DNA from: Nitrospirota bacterium
GTDB lineage: Bacteria > Nitrospirota > Thermodesulfovibrionia > Thermodesulfovibrionales > UBA1546
Length of the DNA stretch: 57,726 nt
Reading direction: 5' to 3'
Assembly (NCBI GenBank): GCA_009773185.1
Contig: WPIF01000018.1
Coordinates: forward strand, 1 to 57,726
Part shown: positions 14,340-23,773 of the stretch, in pieces
Position numbering within the stretch: the stretch's first letter is position 1
Layout of the letters: each line of letters opens with the position of its first letter
Made by a program: the position numbers and the translations under genes
Notes under the pieces: model-generated
What the model saw: the letters and a program-made list of their open reading frames with translations, nothing else
What the model was told of the DNA's origin: nothing
The model's database searches: none

Positions 14340-15185
14340 ATGCGGTTGCCGGAGTGGATAAAGGTAAAGAGCTTCACAGGGCTCCATAACACAAAAAGCA
14401 TCCTGAGGGACTACGGGCTCTCTACTGTTTGTGAAGAGGCAAAATGTCCAAACAGGGGAGAGTGTTTTTCAAAGCCGACAGCCACTTTCATGATACTCGG
14501 CTCTGCATGCACAAGGAATTGCGGTTTTTGTGCTGTGGAATCTTCGAAGCCGGGGCCTCTGGATAATGATGAGCCAGAAAAGGTTGCTATGGCAGCAAAA
14601 GAGATGGGGCTTAAATATGTCGTCATAACTTCTGTTACGAGAGATGATATTAAAGACGGAGGCGCCTCTCACTTTGCCAGAACAGTTTCAGCAGTGAGAG
14701 AACATCTTCCTGCTGCAAAGATTGAGGTGCTTACGCCTGATTTCAGGGGGAATAAGGATTCGCTCAAGACAGTCCTTGATTCAGGGCCTGATGTTTATAA
14801 TCATAATGTGGAGACTGTGCCGAGGCTTTATCCTTATGTAAGGCATCAGGCCGATTACAGGAATTCGTTGAATGTATTAATGAATGCAAAGAGCATAGCT
14901 CCGGAAATAACTATCAAATCAGGTTTTATGGTTGGGTTGGGTGAAACGTTTACTGAGATAATCGATGTGTTAAGGGACCTGAAGACAGCAGGCTGTGACA
15001 CGGTTACAATAGGCCAGTATCTCAGGCCTTCGAAGAAAAACCTGCCTGTAAGAGAATATATCAGGCCCGAGATGTTTGATGTGTATAAGGAGATTGCGCT
15101 GGATATGGGGTTTAAATATGCGGCTTCTTCTCCGTTGGTGAGAAGCTCGATGAATGCAGAGGAGATGTACAAGTATAGCTTATAG
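14340..15185 (+). CDS. lipA: Lipoyl synthase
   Basis: This 281-residue radical SAM enzyme inserts two sulfurs into octanoyl groups on lipoyl-dependent proteins. The auxiliary-cluster Cys set CEEAKCPNRGEC and the radical SAM CTRNCGFC are both present, along with VVITSVTRDDIKDGG, PDVYNHNVETV and GLGETFTEI, all diagnostic of LipA. A -10 box ends just before the ATG and no ribosome-binding site is seen. The stop codon TAG (15183-15185) lies inside an AGCT heptamer array, so the final few residues may derive from it. An aminotransferase gene follows. Confidence 0.96.
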   Translation: MRLPEWIKVKSFTGLHNTKSILRDYGLSTVCEEAKCPNRGECFSKPTATFMILGSACTRNCGFCAVESSKPGPLDNDEPEKVAMAAKEMGLKYVVITSVTRDDIKDGGASHFARTVSAVREHLPAAKIEVLTPDFRGNKDSLKTVLDSGPDVYNHNVETVPRLYPYVRHQADYRNSLNVLMNAKSIAPEITIKSGFMVGLGETFTEIIDVLRDLKTAGCDTVTIGQYLRPSKKNLPVREYIRPEMFDVYKEIALDMGFKYAASSPLVRSSMNAEEMYKYSL

Positions 15186-15201
15186 CTGTCAGCTGATAGC
15201 A
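15177..15201. repeat. AGCT-phased heptamer array over the lipA stop codon
   Basis: AGCT starts at 15177, 15184 and 15191, and AGCA at 15198, exactly 7 nt apart. The lipA TAG is part of the array. Confidence 0.8.
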
Positions 15202-15222
15202 AAAATTGGAGGGATCTTGTAA

Positions 15223-16398
15223 ATGTTTGAATTCAACAGAATAAAAAGACTTCCGCCTTATGTGTTTGCAATAGTTAACAGCCTTAAGATGGAGGCAAGA
15301 AAAAGAGGCGAGGATATAATTGACCTCGGCATGGGCAACCCTGATATGCCAGCGCCAAAACATGTTATAGACAAACTCTGCGAGGCAGCAATGAATCCCA
15401 AAAACCACAGGTATTCTGCTTCAAAGGGCATTACGCAGCTGAGGATGGCGATGTGCGAGTGGTATAAAAGAAGATATGATGTTGACCTGGATCCCGAGAG
15501 CGAGGTGGTTGTAACTATTGGTTCAAAAGAAGGGCTTTCCCATCTGGCACTTGCAACTATTCAGCCCGGAGATGTTGTTATGACACCGGCGCCTGCATAT
15601 CCGATTCATCCTTACAGCGTGATAATCGCAGGAGGTGAAGTTACCAGCATCCCGATAGGCCCGGGCATTGATTTCTTTGCGGAGATGGAAAAGGCGTTTA
15701 AAAAGACATGGCCCAGGCCCAAGATGCTGATAATCAATTTTCCGCATAATCCTACAACACAGGTTGTGGAGGGGCTGGATTTCTTTAAAAAGGTTGTGGA
15801 CTTTGCAAAGGAAAATAATATTATTGTTCTGCATGATCTGGCTTATGCAGACCTCTGTTTTGACGACTATAAAGCTCCGAGTTTTCTTCAGGTCCCGGGC
15901 GCCAAGGATGTAGGCGTGGAGTTTTTCTCTTTGACAAAGAGTTATTCAATGGCAGGATGGAGAGTAGGGTTCTGTGTCGGAAATAAGGATGTAGTCGGGG
16001 CCCTGATAAAGATAAAGAGTTATCTTGATTATGGAATGTTTCAGCCTATACAGATTGCAAGCATCGTGGCTTTAAGGGGCCCCCAGGACTGTGTTGAGGA
16101 ATTCAGAAAGGTATATCAGTCAAGGCGGAATGAGCTGCTTAAAGGCCTTAATAAGGCAGGCTGGATTATAGAGCCGCCCAAGGCAACGATGTTTGTGTGG
16201 GCCAAAATACCTGAGCAGTTCAAGGGCATGGCCTCTCTTGATTTTGCAAAACTCCTTATTAAAGAAGCAGGAGTTGCGGTGTCTCCGGGAATCGGCTTCG
16301 GAGAAGGAGGCGATGAGTATGTAAGGTTTGCCCTTGTTGAGAACGAGCACAGGATAAAACAGGCAGTGAAAGGAATCAAAAGGGTGCTGAACAGATGA
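15223..16398 (+). CDS. Alanine/aspartate-type aminotransferase (AlaC-like, PLP fold I)
   Basis: The protein has 391 residues. Class I/II aminotransferase motifs are [83 protein letters not shown] and the PLP-lysine segment [15 protein letters not shown]. It best resembles AlaC-like glutamate:pyruvate aminotransferases; LL-diaminopimelate aminotransferase is the close alternative. It overlaps hom by 4 nt, linking it to aspartate-family amino acid synthesis. Confidence 0.88.
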   Translation: MFEFNRIKRLPPYVFAIVNSLKMEARKRGEDIIDLGMGNPDMPAPKHVIDKLCEAAMNPKNHRYSASKGITQLRMAMCEWYKRRYDVDLDPESEVVVTIGSKEGLSHLALATIQPGDVVMTPAPAYPIHPYSVIIAGGEVTSIPIGPGIDFFAEMEKAFKKTWPRPKMLIINFPHNPTTQVVEGLDFFKKVVDFAKENNIIVLHDLAYADLCFDDYKAPSFLQVPGAKDVGVEFFSLTKSYSMAGWRVGFCVGNKDVVGALIKIKSYLDYGMFQPIQIASIVALRGPQDCVEEFRKVYQSRRNELLKGLNKAGWIIEPPKATMFVWAKIPEQFKGMASLDFAKLLIKEAGVAVSPGIGFGEGGDEYVRFALVENEHRIKQAVKGIKRVLNR

Positions 16399-17693
16399 TT
16401 AATATCGGTATCATAGGATTTGGGACTGTTGGAACAGGTACGGCGAAGATTCTTATCGGGAACAGGGACATTATTTCCCGGAGGGCCGGCTTTGATATAA
16501 ACCTTAAGAGGATTGCAGATGTTGATATAAAAAGGGACCGGGGAATAAAGCTGGACAAGGGAGTTTTGACCACTGATGCAGAAAAGATATTGAATGACCC
16601 TGAGATTGATATTGTGGTTGAACTAATCGGAGGGAAAAGGCCTGCAAAGGATTTTATACTAAAAGCCATAAGAAATAAAAAACACGTTGTAACAGCCAAC
16701 AAGGCATTGCTTGCAACAGAAGGCAACGGGATATTTGCCGAGGCGGAGAAATATGGCGTCGAGATAGGGTTTGAGGCGTCGGTCGCAGGCGGAATACCTA
16801 TTATTAAGGTCATAAGGGAAGGGCTCATTGCCAACAGGATAATGGCGGTTTACGGAATAATAAACGGAACATCAAATTACATCCTCACAAAGATGACTGA
16901 CGAGGGGATTGAATTCTCAGACGCGCTTAAGGAAGCGCAGCGGCTGGGTTATGCAGAGGCTGACCCGACCTTTGATATAGAGGGAATAGATTCAGCGCAT
17001 AAACTGGCAATCCTTGCGTCACTGGCTTACAACATACCGCTTTCTTTAGATGAGATTTACAAGGAAGGGATAACAAGGATTACATCTCAGGATATCGAGT
17101 TTGCCGGAGAGCTTGGCTACAAGATAAAACTATTGGCGATTGCAAAGGCTTCTGATGGAAAGGTTGAACTGAGGGTCCATCCAACAATGGTTCCGAAGGA
17201 CTATCTTATCTCAAAGGTTGACGGAGTTTTCAATGCAATTTATGTCAATGGAGATGCAGTCGGCGATACCCTTTATTACGGAAGGGGCGCAGGCGATATG
17301 CCTACAGGCAGTTCAATAGTGAGCGATATTGTTGACATAGCAAGAAATATAAAAAAGGGCGCAACAGGAAGAATTCCCGGCATCGGAAGCGTGAAGGGCG
17401 CAGGCCTGAAGATAAAGAATATAGAGGAAATAGAGGCGATGTATTATTTCAGGTTTTCTGCCTATGACAAACCGGGCGTGCTTTCAAAAGTATCAGGCGT
17501 GCTTGGTAAATTTAACATAAGCATTGCCTCTGTTATCCAGAAGGGCAGAAGGGTCGGAGAGGCTGTGCCGCTCATTGTCCTGGCGCACAGGGCAAAAGAG
17601 AGGGATGTTGCCAAGGCAGTTGCAGAGATAGATAAGCTTCCTGTTGTTGCGGACAAGACGCTTTATATAAGGGTTGAAGGAAGCGAAGAATAA
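16395..17693 (+). CDS. hom: Homoserine dehydrogenase
   Basis: The protein has 432 residues. It has the NAD(P)-binding start [17 protein letters not shown], the catalytic-domain segments [40 protein letters not shown] and [18 protein letters not shown], and a C-terminal ACT domain (about 350-425, [17 protein letters not shown]). It reduces aspartate semialdehyde to homoserine for threonine, methionine and isoleucine. The ACT domain is the usual site of threonine feedback. Its ATG overlaps the stop of the aminotransferase gene. Confidence 0.97.
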   Translation: MINIGIIGFGTVGTGTAKILIGNRDIISRRAGFDINLKRIADVDIKRDRGIKLDKGVLTTDAEKILNDPEIDIVVELIGGKRPAKDFILKAIRNKKHVVTANKALLATEGNGIFAEAEKYGVEIGFEASVAGGIPIIKVIREGLIANRIMAVYGIINGTSNYILTKMTDEGIEFSDALKEAQRLGYAEADPTFDIEGIDSAHKLAILASLAYNIPLSLDEIYKEGITRITSQDIEFAGELGYKIKLLAIAKASDGKVELRVHPTMVPKDYLISKVDGVFNAIYVNGDAVGDTLYYGRGAGDMPTGSSIVSDIVDIARNIKKGATGRIPGIGSVKGAGLKIKNIEEIEAMYYFRFSAYDKPGVLSKVSGVLGKFNISIASVIQKGRRVGEAVPLIVLAHRAKERDVAKAVAEIDKLPVVADKTLYIRVEGSEE

Positions 17694-19571
17694 CTACAAT
17701 TTTATCACTAACCCATACAACTCCGGATATTCATTTTTCACCAATACCACATCCTCTTTCAACAATCTCAACCCCTCAGGAATATGTTTGAGGAAATATT
17801 TTTTGCCTATGACTGAAGATAAGAAGCCGTAGGCGCCGAGCGCCTGCATGTGGCGCTGGAGGCGAGAGAGAAGAAGGGTGAATGGGTCAGTAGGTGAATG
17901 GGTGAATAGGTGAAGAGGTGAATAGAAATCATTAATTTTCTGTATATAGTATCCGAGAAGCCTCTCCCTCATCGCATCTTCAAGACGATGATATGGATCC
18001 CACAAGATTGATGCAATGTCATATGCCGGAAGTCCCATCCTTGCGCCCTGAAAATCAATTAATCTCGGAATCCCCTTGTGTATCATGATATTCTGAGATT
18101 GAAAATCTCTGTGGATAACTGTTTTCGGATATGAATCTGCTTTTGATGCAAGTTTGTGGAATTCATCCTCAAGCGCAGAAAGATTTTTAGGTTTTGTGTT
18201 TCTGACGCCCTTGACGAACCTTTCGGTAAAATAACCTGTCTCCCATCTGTAATGCTCATAATCAAAAATTCTGTTCTGGAGCATTGGGCATTCTGATACA
18301 TTTGCAGTTGCGCTGGTGTGTATTTGAGCGGCGATGTCCAGAACTTTTCTATACATTTTTTCTATCGCTTCGTCTTCACGTTTGCATCTAAGCCAGCTGT
18401 ATAAGGAAATATCTCCGAGGTCTTCGAATATAGCGCTCATTTTTTCAGGTGTTGCTTCAATCAATTGAGGAACAGGGATATTATGCTTCAGGAAAAAATT
18501 TGTGTATTCGATATGCCTGTGATAATCTGCATCTCCTTCCCTGCATTTCATAAGGACTGCTGTATTTTTGTCTTTCTTTATTCTGTAATAATTCCTGTTT
18601 GAGCCCCCTGTGCCGATTAGTATCGCATCATTGCTGCTCCTGAGAATTTCTGATTCATTAAGGGCTATTTTAAAATCAGGGCCGAGGATGCAGTTTTCGA
18701 ATACCCCCTGGGGTAAAGACGAAGGAAGCACAACGCAGTTTCTTAAAGATACATTTTGACCTAACTCATTTCCCTCTTCGATTATGATGTAGCCATCTAT
18801 TTCTGCCGAACTGCATTTTTTTACTGAAGGATGTATATAAACAGTCTCTCCGCTATCTCGCAAGGCATCTATAATAGCAGATGCATAAGAAGCAGGGGTC
18901 CCGATGTCATTCCAGTAACAGCCGGTGAAATCAAGAGCCTGAACTTTATGCCCTGCCTTTGCAGCTGCAAGCCATGCCACTGTTGCATGCGAAACTCCAT
19001 CTGGCAGGAACTTAAATATCTCAGGGGAATATACAGCAATGCCGGTGTAGGCAACTTTTCTTGCAAGCCTGTCAGGGTTCGGAGTTGAAGTGCCGGGATT
19101 TTCAACATCAATCACATATCCGTTGTCATCTATAACCACATTGTTGTATTTAGGATAATCGTGTGTTGCCAGAGTCGCAATATTCTCTGAAGCCAGATGT
19201 GTTCCTATCAATTGTACGAAATCAATGTCAGACAGGATATCTGCATTATGGACAAGGAAATGGCTATCGGAAAGAAATCCCTCTGCGTTTTTTAATGCCC
19301 CGCCTGTACCGAGTATTGGGTCTTCGGGAAACAATTCAGCCCTGTCAGCATATACTGAACTCTTAATCCATTCTTTTATCATTTCCGGCTTATAGTGGAG
19401 GTTAATTCCGATTCTGGCGGAAGAGACTGCTGAAAACTTTTTCAGAGTAATCTCAATCAGAGGCCTTCCAAGAATGGGCAGCAATGGCTTTGGTATGTGG
19501 TATGTTACAGGCCTTAAGCGCTCACCAAGGCCTGCAGCAGGAAGAAAAATCTTTAAAGAGAATTTAGGCAT
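17694..19571 (-). CDS. Nucleotidyltransferase-kinase fusion, MurU/AmgK-like
   Basis: The protein has 625 residues. The N-terminal ~230 residues are a sugar-nucleotidyltransferase (LPAAGLGERLRPVT, PKPLLPILGRPLIE, HNADILSDIDF). A short hexapeptide-like stretch (about 240-300) follows. The C-terminal half is an aminoglycoside-phosphotransferase-type kinase (VIHRDFQSQNIM, RLIDFQGARMGLPAYDIASI). This matches AmgK (MurNAc/GlcNAc 1-kinase) and MurU (MurNAc-1-P uridylyltransferase), separate proteins in Pseudomonas, here fused with the transferase first. It is three bases downstream of a NamZ-like gene. A 48-nt octamer array (17878-17925) is translated in frame near residues 549-564. Confidence 0.82.
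   Translation of the reverse strand: MPKFSLKIFLPAAGLGERLRPVTYHIPKPLLPILGRPLIEITLKKFSAVSSARIGINLHYKPEMIKEWIKSSVYADRAELFPEDPILGTGGALKNAEGFLSDSHFLVHNADILSDIDFVQLIGTHLASENIATLATHDYPKYNNVVIDDNGYVIDVENPGTSTPNPDRLARKVAYTGIAVYSPEIFKFLPDGVSHATVAWLAAAKAGHKVQALDFTGCYWNDIGTPASYASAIIDALRDSGETVYIHPSVKKCSSAEIDGYIIIEEGNELGQNVSLRNCVVLPSSLPQGVFENCILGPDFKIALNESEILRSSNDAILIGTGGSNRNYYRIKKDKNTAVLMKCREGDADYHRHIEYTNFFLKHNIPVPQLIEATPEKMSAIFEDLGDISLYSWLRCKREDEAIEKMYRKVLDIAAQIHTSATANVSECPMLQNRIFDYEHYRWETGYFTERFVKGVRNTKPKNLSALEDEFHKLASKADSYPKTVIHRDFQSQNIMIHKGIPRLIDFQGARMGLPAYDIASILWDPYHRLEDAMRERLLGYYIQKINDFYSPLHLFTHSPTDPFTLLLSRLQRHMQALGAYGFLSSVIGKKYFLKHIPEGLRLLKEDVVLVKNEYPELYGLVIKL
17878..17925 (-). repeat. Octamer array inside a coding region
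   Basis: Six consecutive 8-nt units are visible on the plus strand: GTGAATGG, GTCAGTAG, GTGAATGG, GTGAATAG, GTGAAGAG, GTGAATAG. The total is 48 nt, a multiple of three. Translation on the minus strand gives a Ser/Pro/His/Thr-rich peptide. The same units are intergenic at 516-547 and 1195-1219. Confidence 0.85.
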
Positions 19572-19573
19572 GA

Positions 19574-20743
19574 TTATTTATATAGGAGATATTTTTTTCT
19601 TATTTTTTGAAATACCTTCAGTTCTTCAGCCCACTCTTGTTCCATCAGGTTAAGCTTTGTACCTTTCTCTATCTCATTCCTGAGCCTGTCTGTTCCGGCA
19701 AGTATATCTATGGGCATCTTCTCTGTTTCATACTCATAAGGAGGCTCTTTCCATTTGAATTGTTCAGGATAAATATCGTGAACTGCCTTTAAGATGGCAA
19801 CTCCTGTTTTAAATGGTTTGAATCTGTCTCTGTCAGTAACATGCATCTGTGCACCGCCGCAGAGTTTGCCTTCATGTTTCTGGAATGTCGGCTGAAAATA
19901 CATTGTCCTGAAGATAACACCTGCAAGTTTGAACTCTTTTAGTTTTTTAACAAGCCTGTCAGGCTCTATGAAAGGTGCGCCGAATATTTCAAAGGGCCTT
20001 GTTGTTCCCCTTCCTTCGCTCAGGTTCGTTCCTTCTAAAAGGCACATTCCCGGATAAACAATAGCTGTATCCGGCGTCGGCATGTTAGGGGAGGGCATGA
20101 CCCAGGGAAGGGCTGTTTCATCAAACAATATCTTTCTTTTCCAACTCTGCATTTTGATGACATGTAAATCCAGAGAAGGATAAAATTCATTCTTAAGATA
20201 ATTCGCTATCTCTCCAATTGTCATCCCGTGCCTTATCGGCAACGGCCTTTGCCCTACGAATGATGTATAAGCCGTATCAAGCACCGGGCCTTCGGTTATT
20301 TTTCCTCCTATCGGATTTGGCCTGTCAAGTATTACTACTGATTTTTGATTTTCGAGGCATGCCTGCATGCAGAGTTCCATTGTCCAGATGAATGTGTAAT
20401 AGCGTGAGCCAATATCCTGAAGGTCTATTGCAAGAACATTGATATTTTTCAGCATCCCGGCTTCCGGTTTTCTGGTATGGCCATAAAGACTGTATACCGG
20501 AATTCCTGTTTTCTTATCTCTGAAACCCTTCCATTCGACCATATTGTCCTGAGTCTCGCCAAGAAATCCGTGCTGAGGCCCAAAGATTGCATTTAATTTT
20601 AGTTTTCCTGATTTAAGAAACAGATCAACGGCATGTTCCATTTTTTTATTTACAGAGGCAGGGTGAACCAACAGCCCTGCATTAGCGCCTCTTAAGTCTT
20701 TCGGCCAGGTTTTTTTGAAAAGGTCTAAACCGGTTTTAGCCAT
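19574..20743 (-). CDS. namZ: DUF1343 family, exo-N-acetylmuramidase NamZ-like
   Basis: The protein has 389 residues. It matches the DUF1343/NamZ family throughout: GLLVHPASVN, FGPQHGFLGETQDNMVEW, YSLYGHTRKP, VLAIDLQDIGSRYYTFIWTM, ILDRPNPIGGKITEGPVLD, GQRPLPIRHGMTIGEIA and YPGMCLLEGTNLSEGRGTTR. NamZ removes terminal MurNAc from peptidoglycan fragments. No clear signal peptide is visible at this start, unlike exported homologues, so it may act in the cytoplasm on imported muropeptides. With the downstream kinase/transferase it would form a MurNAc salvage route. Confidence 0.9.
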   Translation of the reverse strand: MAKTGLDLFKKTWPKDLRGANAGLLVHPASVNKKMEHAVDLFLKSGKLKLNAIFGPQHGFLGETQDNMVEWKGFRDKKTGIPVYSLYGHTRKPEAGMLKNINVLAIDLQDIGSRYYTFIWTMELCMQACLENQKSVVILDRPNPIGGKITEGPVLDTAYTSFVGQRPLPIRHGMTIGEIANYLKNEFYPSLDLHVIKMQSWKRKILFDETALPWVMPSPNMPTPDTAIVYPGMCLLEGTNLSEGRGTTRPFEIFGAPFIEPDRLVKKLKEFKLAGVIFRTMYFQPTFQKHEGKLCGGAQMHVTDRDRFKPFKTGVAILKAVHDIYPEQFKWKEPPYEYETEKMPIDILAGTDRLRNEIEKGTKLNLMEQEWAEELKVFQKIRKKYLLYK

Positions 20744-20804
20744 ATCAGATAGATTACATTAGTTTTTTGAAATACTACAAGGTGTGAAAACAATTGGAAG
20801 AATT

Positions 20805-20881
<77 letters not shown>

Positions 20882-20944
20882 ATGATGTATCGTAACCTAT
20901 GCATGGAGTTGTTGTCAAATTGCAGGACAAGATGAAAGTTTTTT

Positions 20945-21097
20945 ACAGGATGGAACAATCTTCTCGCTCATTCTCGCTTCGCTCCGAGGGCTTTTGCCTC
21001 ACCCCCCTTCGTTCCCCCCTTGGCAAGGGGGGAATTTAAGAGGGGTGATTTTTGAACTATCGGCAAAAGAAACCGCTCGAAGACAATTCCACCCTGT
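20945..21097. repeat. Structured intergenic element, copy 2 (with nested G-rich repeat)
   Basis: Arms ACAGGATGGAA (20945-20955) and TTCCACCCTGT (21087-21097) pair at 10 of 11 positions. The interior shares CTCATTCTCGCTTCGCTCCG, TTTTGCCTC, GGCAAAA and AACCGCTC with the copies at 7787-7911 and 49919-50055. Nested between these is a second hairpin-forming repeat, roughly 21002-21050 (TTCCCCCCTTGG, then AAGGGGGGAATTTAAGAGG). The interval 20882-21181 holds no gene. Confidence 0.78.
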
Positions 21098-21193
21098 TAT
21101 TCAATCCCGGTATATCTCATCAACTGCAACTCGCTTGACAAACCTGTTTCTCTCTGATTAAATGATTTTATCTGAATTTTTATGGAGGGCGAA

Positions 21194-21613
21194 ATGTCTG
21201 AGGCAAAGGTAACATATGTGGACGGACTTCAGTTTGTCGCTGCAGCCACATCAGGCCATGCAGTAGTGATGGACGGAGATGTTGAAGTCGGAGGCAGGGA
21301 CACAGGCCCAAGGCCGATGGAGATGCTTTTGATGGGAATCGGAGGATGCTCCGGCATGGATGTTATTTCAATACTGAAAAAGAAAAAACAGGATGTCAAA
21401 GGGCTTGAGATAAATGTGAAAGGCGACAAGGCTGAAAACTATCCCAAAAAGTTTACTGATATAAATTTAGAATTTGTAGTGAGAGGAAAGAATATCTCTG
21501 AAGACGCCGTTAAAAGGGCTGTTGAACTTTCGATGGAAAAATACTGCTCTGTGAAAGCCACTCTTGAGGGGTCTGCAAAGATTACCTACAATTACAGAAT
21601 AGCGGGGGAGTAG
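21194..21613 (+). CDS. OsmC family protein
   Basis: From ATG 21194 (GGAGGG four bases upstream) this is 139 residues; an in-frame ATG at 21182 overlaps that site and is less likely. The OsmC pattern is clear: VVMDGDVEVGGRDTGPRPME, LLMGIGGCSGMDVISIL with the first catalytic Cys, and VELSMEKYCSVKATLEG with the second. OsmC/YhfA-type proteins reduce organic hydroperoxides with a Cys pair. The sequence has Cys at both positions, not selenocysteine. It appears monocistronic. Confidence 0.92.
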   Translation: MSEAKVTYVDGLQFVAAATSGHAVVMDGDVEVGGRDTGPRPMEMLLMGIGGCSGMDVISILKKKKQDVKGLEINVKGDKAENYPKKFTDINLEFVVRGKNISEDAVKRAVELSMEKYCSVKATLEGSAKITYNYRIAGE

Positions 21614-21682
21614 CTGGTAGATATATTCAATGATTTGTTCATGATATACTAAAAATACTAAAAACAAAGGAGGGTACATACA

Positions 21683-22102
21683 ATGATTGCGAGATTTATT
21701 ATTGTCTTGTTTTTAGCTGTATCGCTGACAGGCTGTATTGTTTTGAAAAGTGATTATGACAAGGCGTTGGCAGAGCTCAATAGCCTTAAGGCCGAGAAAG
21801 GCGATCTCTCCGGCAAGATAAAAGAGCTGGAAGAAAACCTTAAAAAGAAGGAACAGGAGTTGGCATCTTCCATAGACAGCCTTAAAGGAACCCAGAAGGA
21901 AAAGAAAGAGGCAGATGAAAAGATAAAAGCCATGGAGCAGGAAATAAAGGCCAGCTCTGATGAGATAAAGCAGCTTAAAGGCGCTATGGATGATATAAAG
22001 ATTGCAAAAGACAAGGAGGTAGAAGAGTTTAAGTCGAGGGTAAGTGAAATCCAGGCACAGGCTGAAATGCTTCTTGAAAAGATAAAGGAAGCCCAAAAAT
22101 AA
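21683..22102 (+). CDS. Coiled-coil lipoprotein
   Basis: The protein has 139 residues with a lipoprotein signal (LAVSLTGCIVL, lipobox Cys at 18). Almost all of the mature part is heptad-rich Lys/Glu/Leu coiled coil (LKAEKGDLSGKIKELEENLK and onwards). AAAGGAGGG precedes the ATG. It may act as a periplasmic spacer between the outer membrane and peptidoglycan, but no specific family is recognised. The PilZ gene follows after 16 nt. Confidence 0.7.
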   Translation: MIARFIIVLFLAVSLTGCIVLKSDYDKALAELNSLKAEKGDLSGKIKELEENLKKKEQELASSIDSLKGTQKEKKEADEKIKAMEQEIKASSDEIKQLKGAMDDIKIAKDKEVEEFKSRVSEIQAQAEMLLEKIKEAQK

Positions 22103-22118
22103 AGACCAAAATCATTAA

Positions 22119-22745
22119 ATGAAAACCATCTGCATTATCAAAGACGGAAGGCCTTTCTGGAACGAGATAACAGAATATCTGAAAGCTGTAAATGCAAGTA
22201 TATTCCCCCTGGATTTAAAGACCCTGTTACAGAGCGTATCAGAGAAAAACCCGGCTATCGTGATAGCAGGTGAAAGGGCTTACAGGGAGGTATCAGCCAT
22301 ACCGCAAGGCATACCCAAATTAGTTATTGCCGAGGGGAATATTGCTGAAAGTAAATCCAGGGATGTTTATTTTTTGAAGTGGCCTGCAAGCAGGGAGTCA
22401 TTTCTTGAGATGACCTCAAGGCTTCTTTATATCTCGGAGAGGAGGGATTTTAAGACTGTAATAAGTATTGCTCCTAAAGGCAAGAATGAGACTTATCTGG
22501 GAAAATCCTTGAACTTCAGCATGAGCGGTATGGCTTTTAAGGTTAACAAACCGCTCAGCCATGGTGATATTCTGACAATAAGTTTTTTTATCCCTCACAC
22601 TGACAAACGTTTGAGTATTGAGGCAGAGGTGATGAGGAGTTCTGTTAACCCTGATGACGGCTCTGTTTACTATGGGTCAAGATTTCTCAGCGTCAAAGAA
22701 GAAATAAAGGATGACCTTGAAAGTTTTATCAGCAAGATTAAATGA
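22119..22745 (+). CDS. PilZ domain-containing protein
   Basis: The protein has 208 residues. The C-terminal ~95 residues fit a PilZ beta-barrel: GKSLNFSMSGMAFKVNKPLS (a DxSxxG-type element with Asn for Asp), LTISFFIPHTDKRLSIEAEV and YYGSRFLSV. The N-terminal ~105 residues look like a degenerate receiver or Rossmann fold without the phospho-acceptor. It probably binds cyclic di-GMP or is a divergent adaptor for motility; the RxxxR half of the ligand motif is not clear. It overlaps pgpA. Confidence 0.72.
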   Translation: MKTICIIKDGRPFWNEITEYLKAVNASIFPLDLKTLLQSVSEKNPAIVIAGERAYREVSAIPQGIPKLVIAEGNIAESKSRDVYFLKWPASRESFLEMTSRLLYISERRDFKTVISIAPKGKNETYLGKSLNFSMSGMAFKVNKPLSHGDILTISFFIPHTDKRLSIEAEVMRSSVNPDDGSVYYGSRFLSVKEEIKDDLESFISKIK

Positions 22746-23190
22746 TAATTTCTTTAAATTTATATCTACTGTTGCTTTTGTGGGCTATATCCCTTTTGCT
22801 CCGGGAACATTCGGCACTCTGGCAGCTGTAGGATTTTTTTTTATCCTTAAACCGTCTCTGCCCTTGCACATAGCGTTAGCTGTTTTTTTTACAGTCATTG
22901 GCATTATATCATCAACCCGTGCAGAAAAATTTTTCAATAAAAAAGACCCAAGCTATATAGTCATTGATGAGTTTGCGGGTTATATAGTTTCATTATTATT
23001 CCTGCCTCTAAGTTGGGGTTACATAATTGCAGCTTTTTTTCTGTTCAGGATTTTCGATATAATCAAGCCCCCGCCGCTTCGAAGGCTTGAATATACTTTA
23101 AAAGGCGGCCTTGGAATAATGGCTGATGACATTGGAGCGGCAGTGTATACGAACCTTTTATTGCAGGCATGGAGGCTTATCTCTGCATGA
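22711..23190 (+). CDS. pgpA: Phosphatidylglycerophosphatase A
   Basis: The protein has 159 residues with four hydrophobic segments. PgpA motifs are YIPFAPGTFGTLAAV near the N terminus, YIVIDEFAGYIVSL (catalytic Asp/Glu pair), FRIFDIIKPPPLRRLE and GGLGIMADDIGAAV. It removes phosphate from phosphatidylglycerophosphate in phospholipid synthesis. The start at 22711 overlaps the PilZ gene by 35 nt; its stop overlaps the next ATG. Confidence 0.93.
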   Translation: MTLKVLSARLNDNFFKFISTVAFVGYIPFAPGTFGTLAAVGFFFILKPSLPLHIALAVFFTVIGIISSTRAEKFFNKKDPSYIVIDEFAGYIVSLLFLPLSWGYIIAAFFLFRIFDIIKPPPLRRLEYTLKGGLGIMADDIGAAVYTNLLLQAWRLISA

Positions 23191-23756
23191 ACCTGAGGTG
23201 TTTTATAGCAATTGAGTTTCCGGATGAGATAAAAAAGAATATTGATACTTATGTTGAACAACTAAAGGCAACGAAGGCGGATGTCAAATGGGTTCCTGCA
23301 AAAAATCTTCATCTGACCTTAAAATTCCTGGGCAGTACGCCCGAGGAACTGCTGACAGAGATAAACAAAAAACTTTCATCAATAGCAAAACTGCATGACA
23401 GGTTCACATCCCGGATATCCGGCGCAGGCGTGTTCCCTAATATAAAACAACCGCGGGTTATATGGCTGGGGATAAAAGATACAGAAGAGATGATAAAACT
23501 CCAGAAAGATGTGGACGAAGCTATGAAGGAATTCGGCTATGAAATAGACGACAGGGAATTCAATCCTCACCTGACCATTGGCAGGGCCAGGTCGCCAAAA
23601 AATAAAGATATTCTGATAAAAGAACTTGCTACCCTTAAAGACGCTGATTTTGGTAAGATAGAGGTGCAAAATATTGCTCTGATGAAGAGTGAGTTGAAGC
23701 CGGGCGGGGCAGAGTATTTCAGATTAAATGAAATCCCTATTGGCAAGGGAATATAG
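23187..23756 (+). CDS. thpR: RNA 2',3'-cyclic phosphodiesterase (2'-5' RNA ligase family)
   Basis: From ATG 23187 (GGAGG 11 bases upstream, overlapping the pgpA stop) this is 189 residues. Two HxT motifs define the 2H family: HLTLKFLG and HLTIGRARS. It begins RCFIAIEFPDEIK as ThpR proteins do. ThpR opens 2',3'-cyclic phosphate ends of RNA. It sits between pgpA and recA. Confidence 0.93.
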   Translation: MNLRCFIAIEFPDEIKKNIDTYVEQLKATKADVKWVPAKNLHLTLKFLGSTPEELLTEINKKLSSIAKLHDRFTSRISGAGVFPNIKQPRVIWLGIKDTEEMIKLQKDVDEAMKEFGYEIDDREFNPHLTIGRARSPKNKDILIKELATLKDADFGKIEVQNIALMKSELKPGGAEYFRLNEIPIGKGI

Positions 23757-23773
23757 CTTAAAGAGGAGGCAGG

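Noticed and set aside
21194-21613. OsmC-like protein as a second selenoprotein
   Set aside because: Both catalytic positions are encoded as Cys and no in-frame TGA is present.
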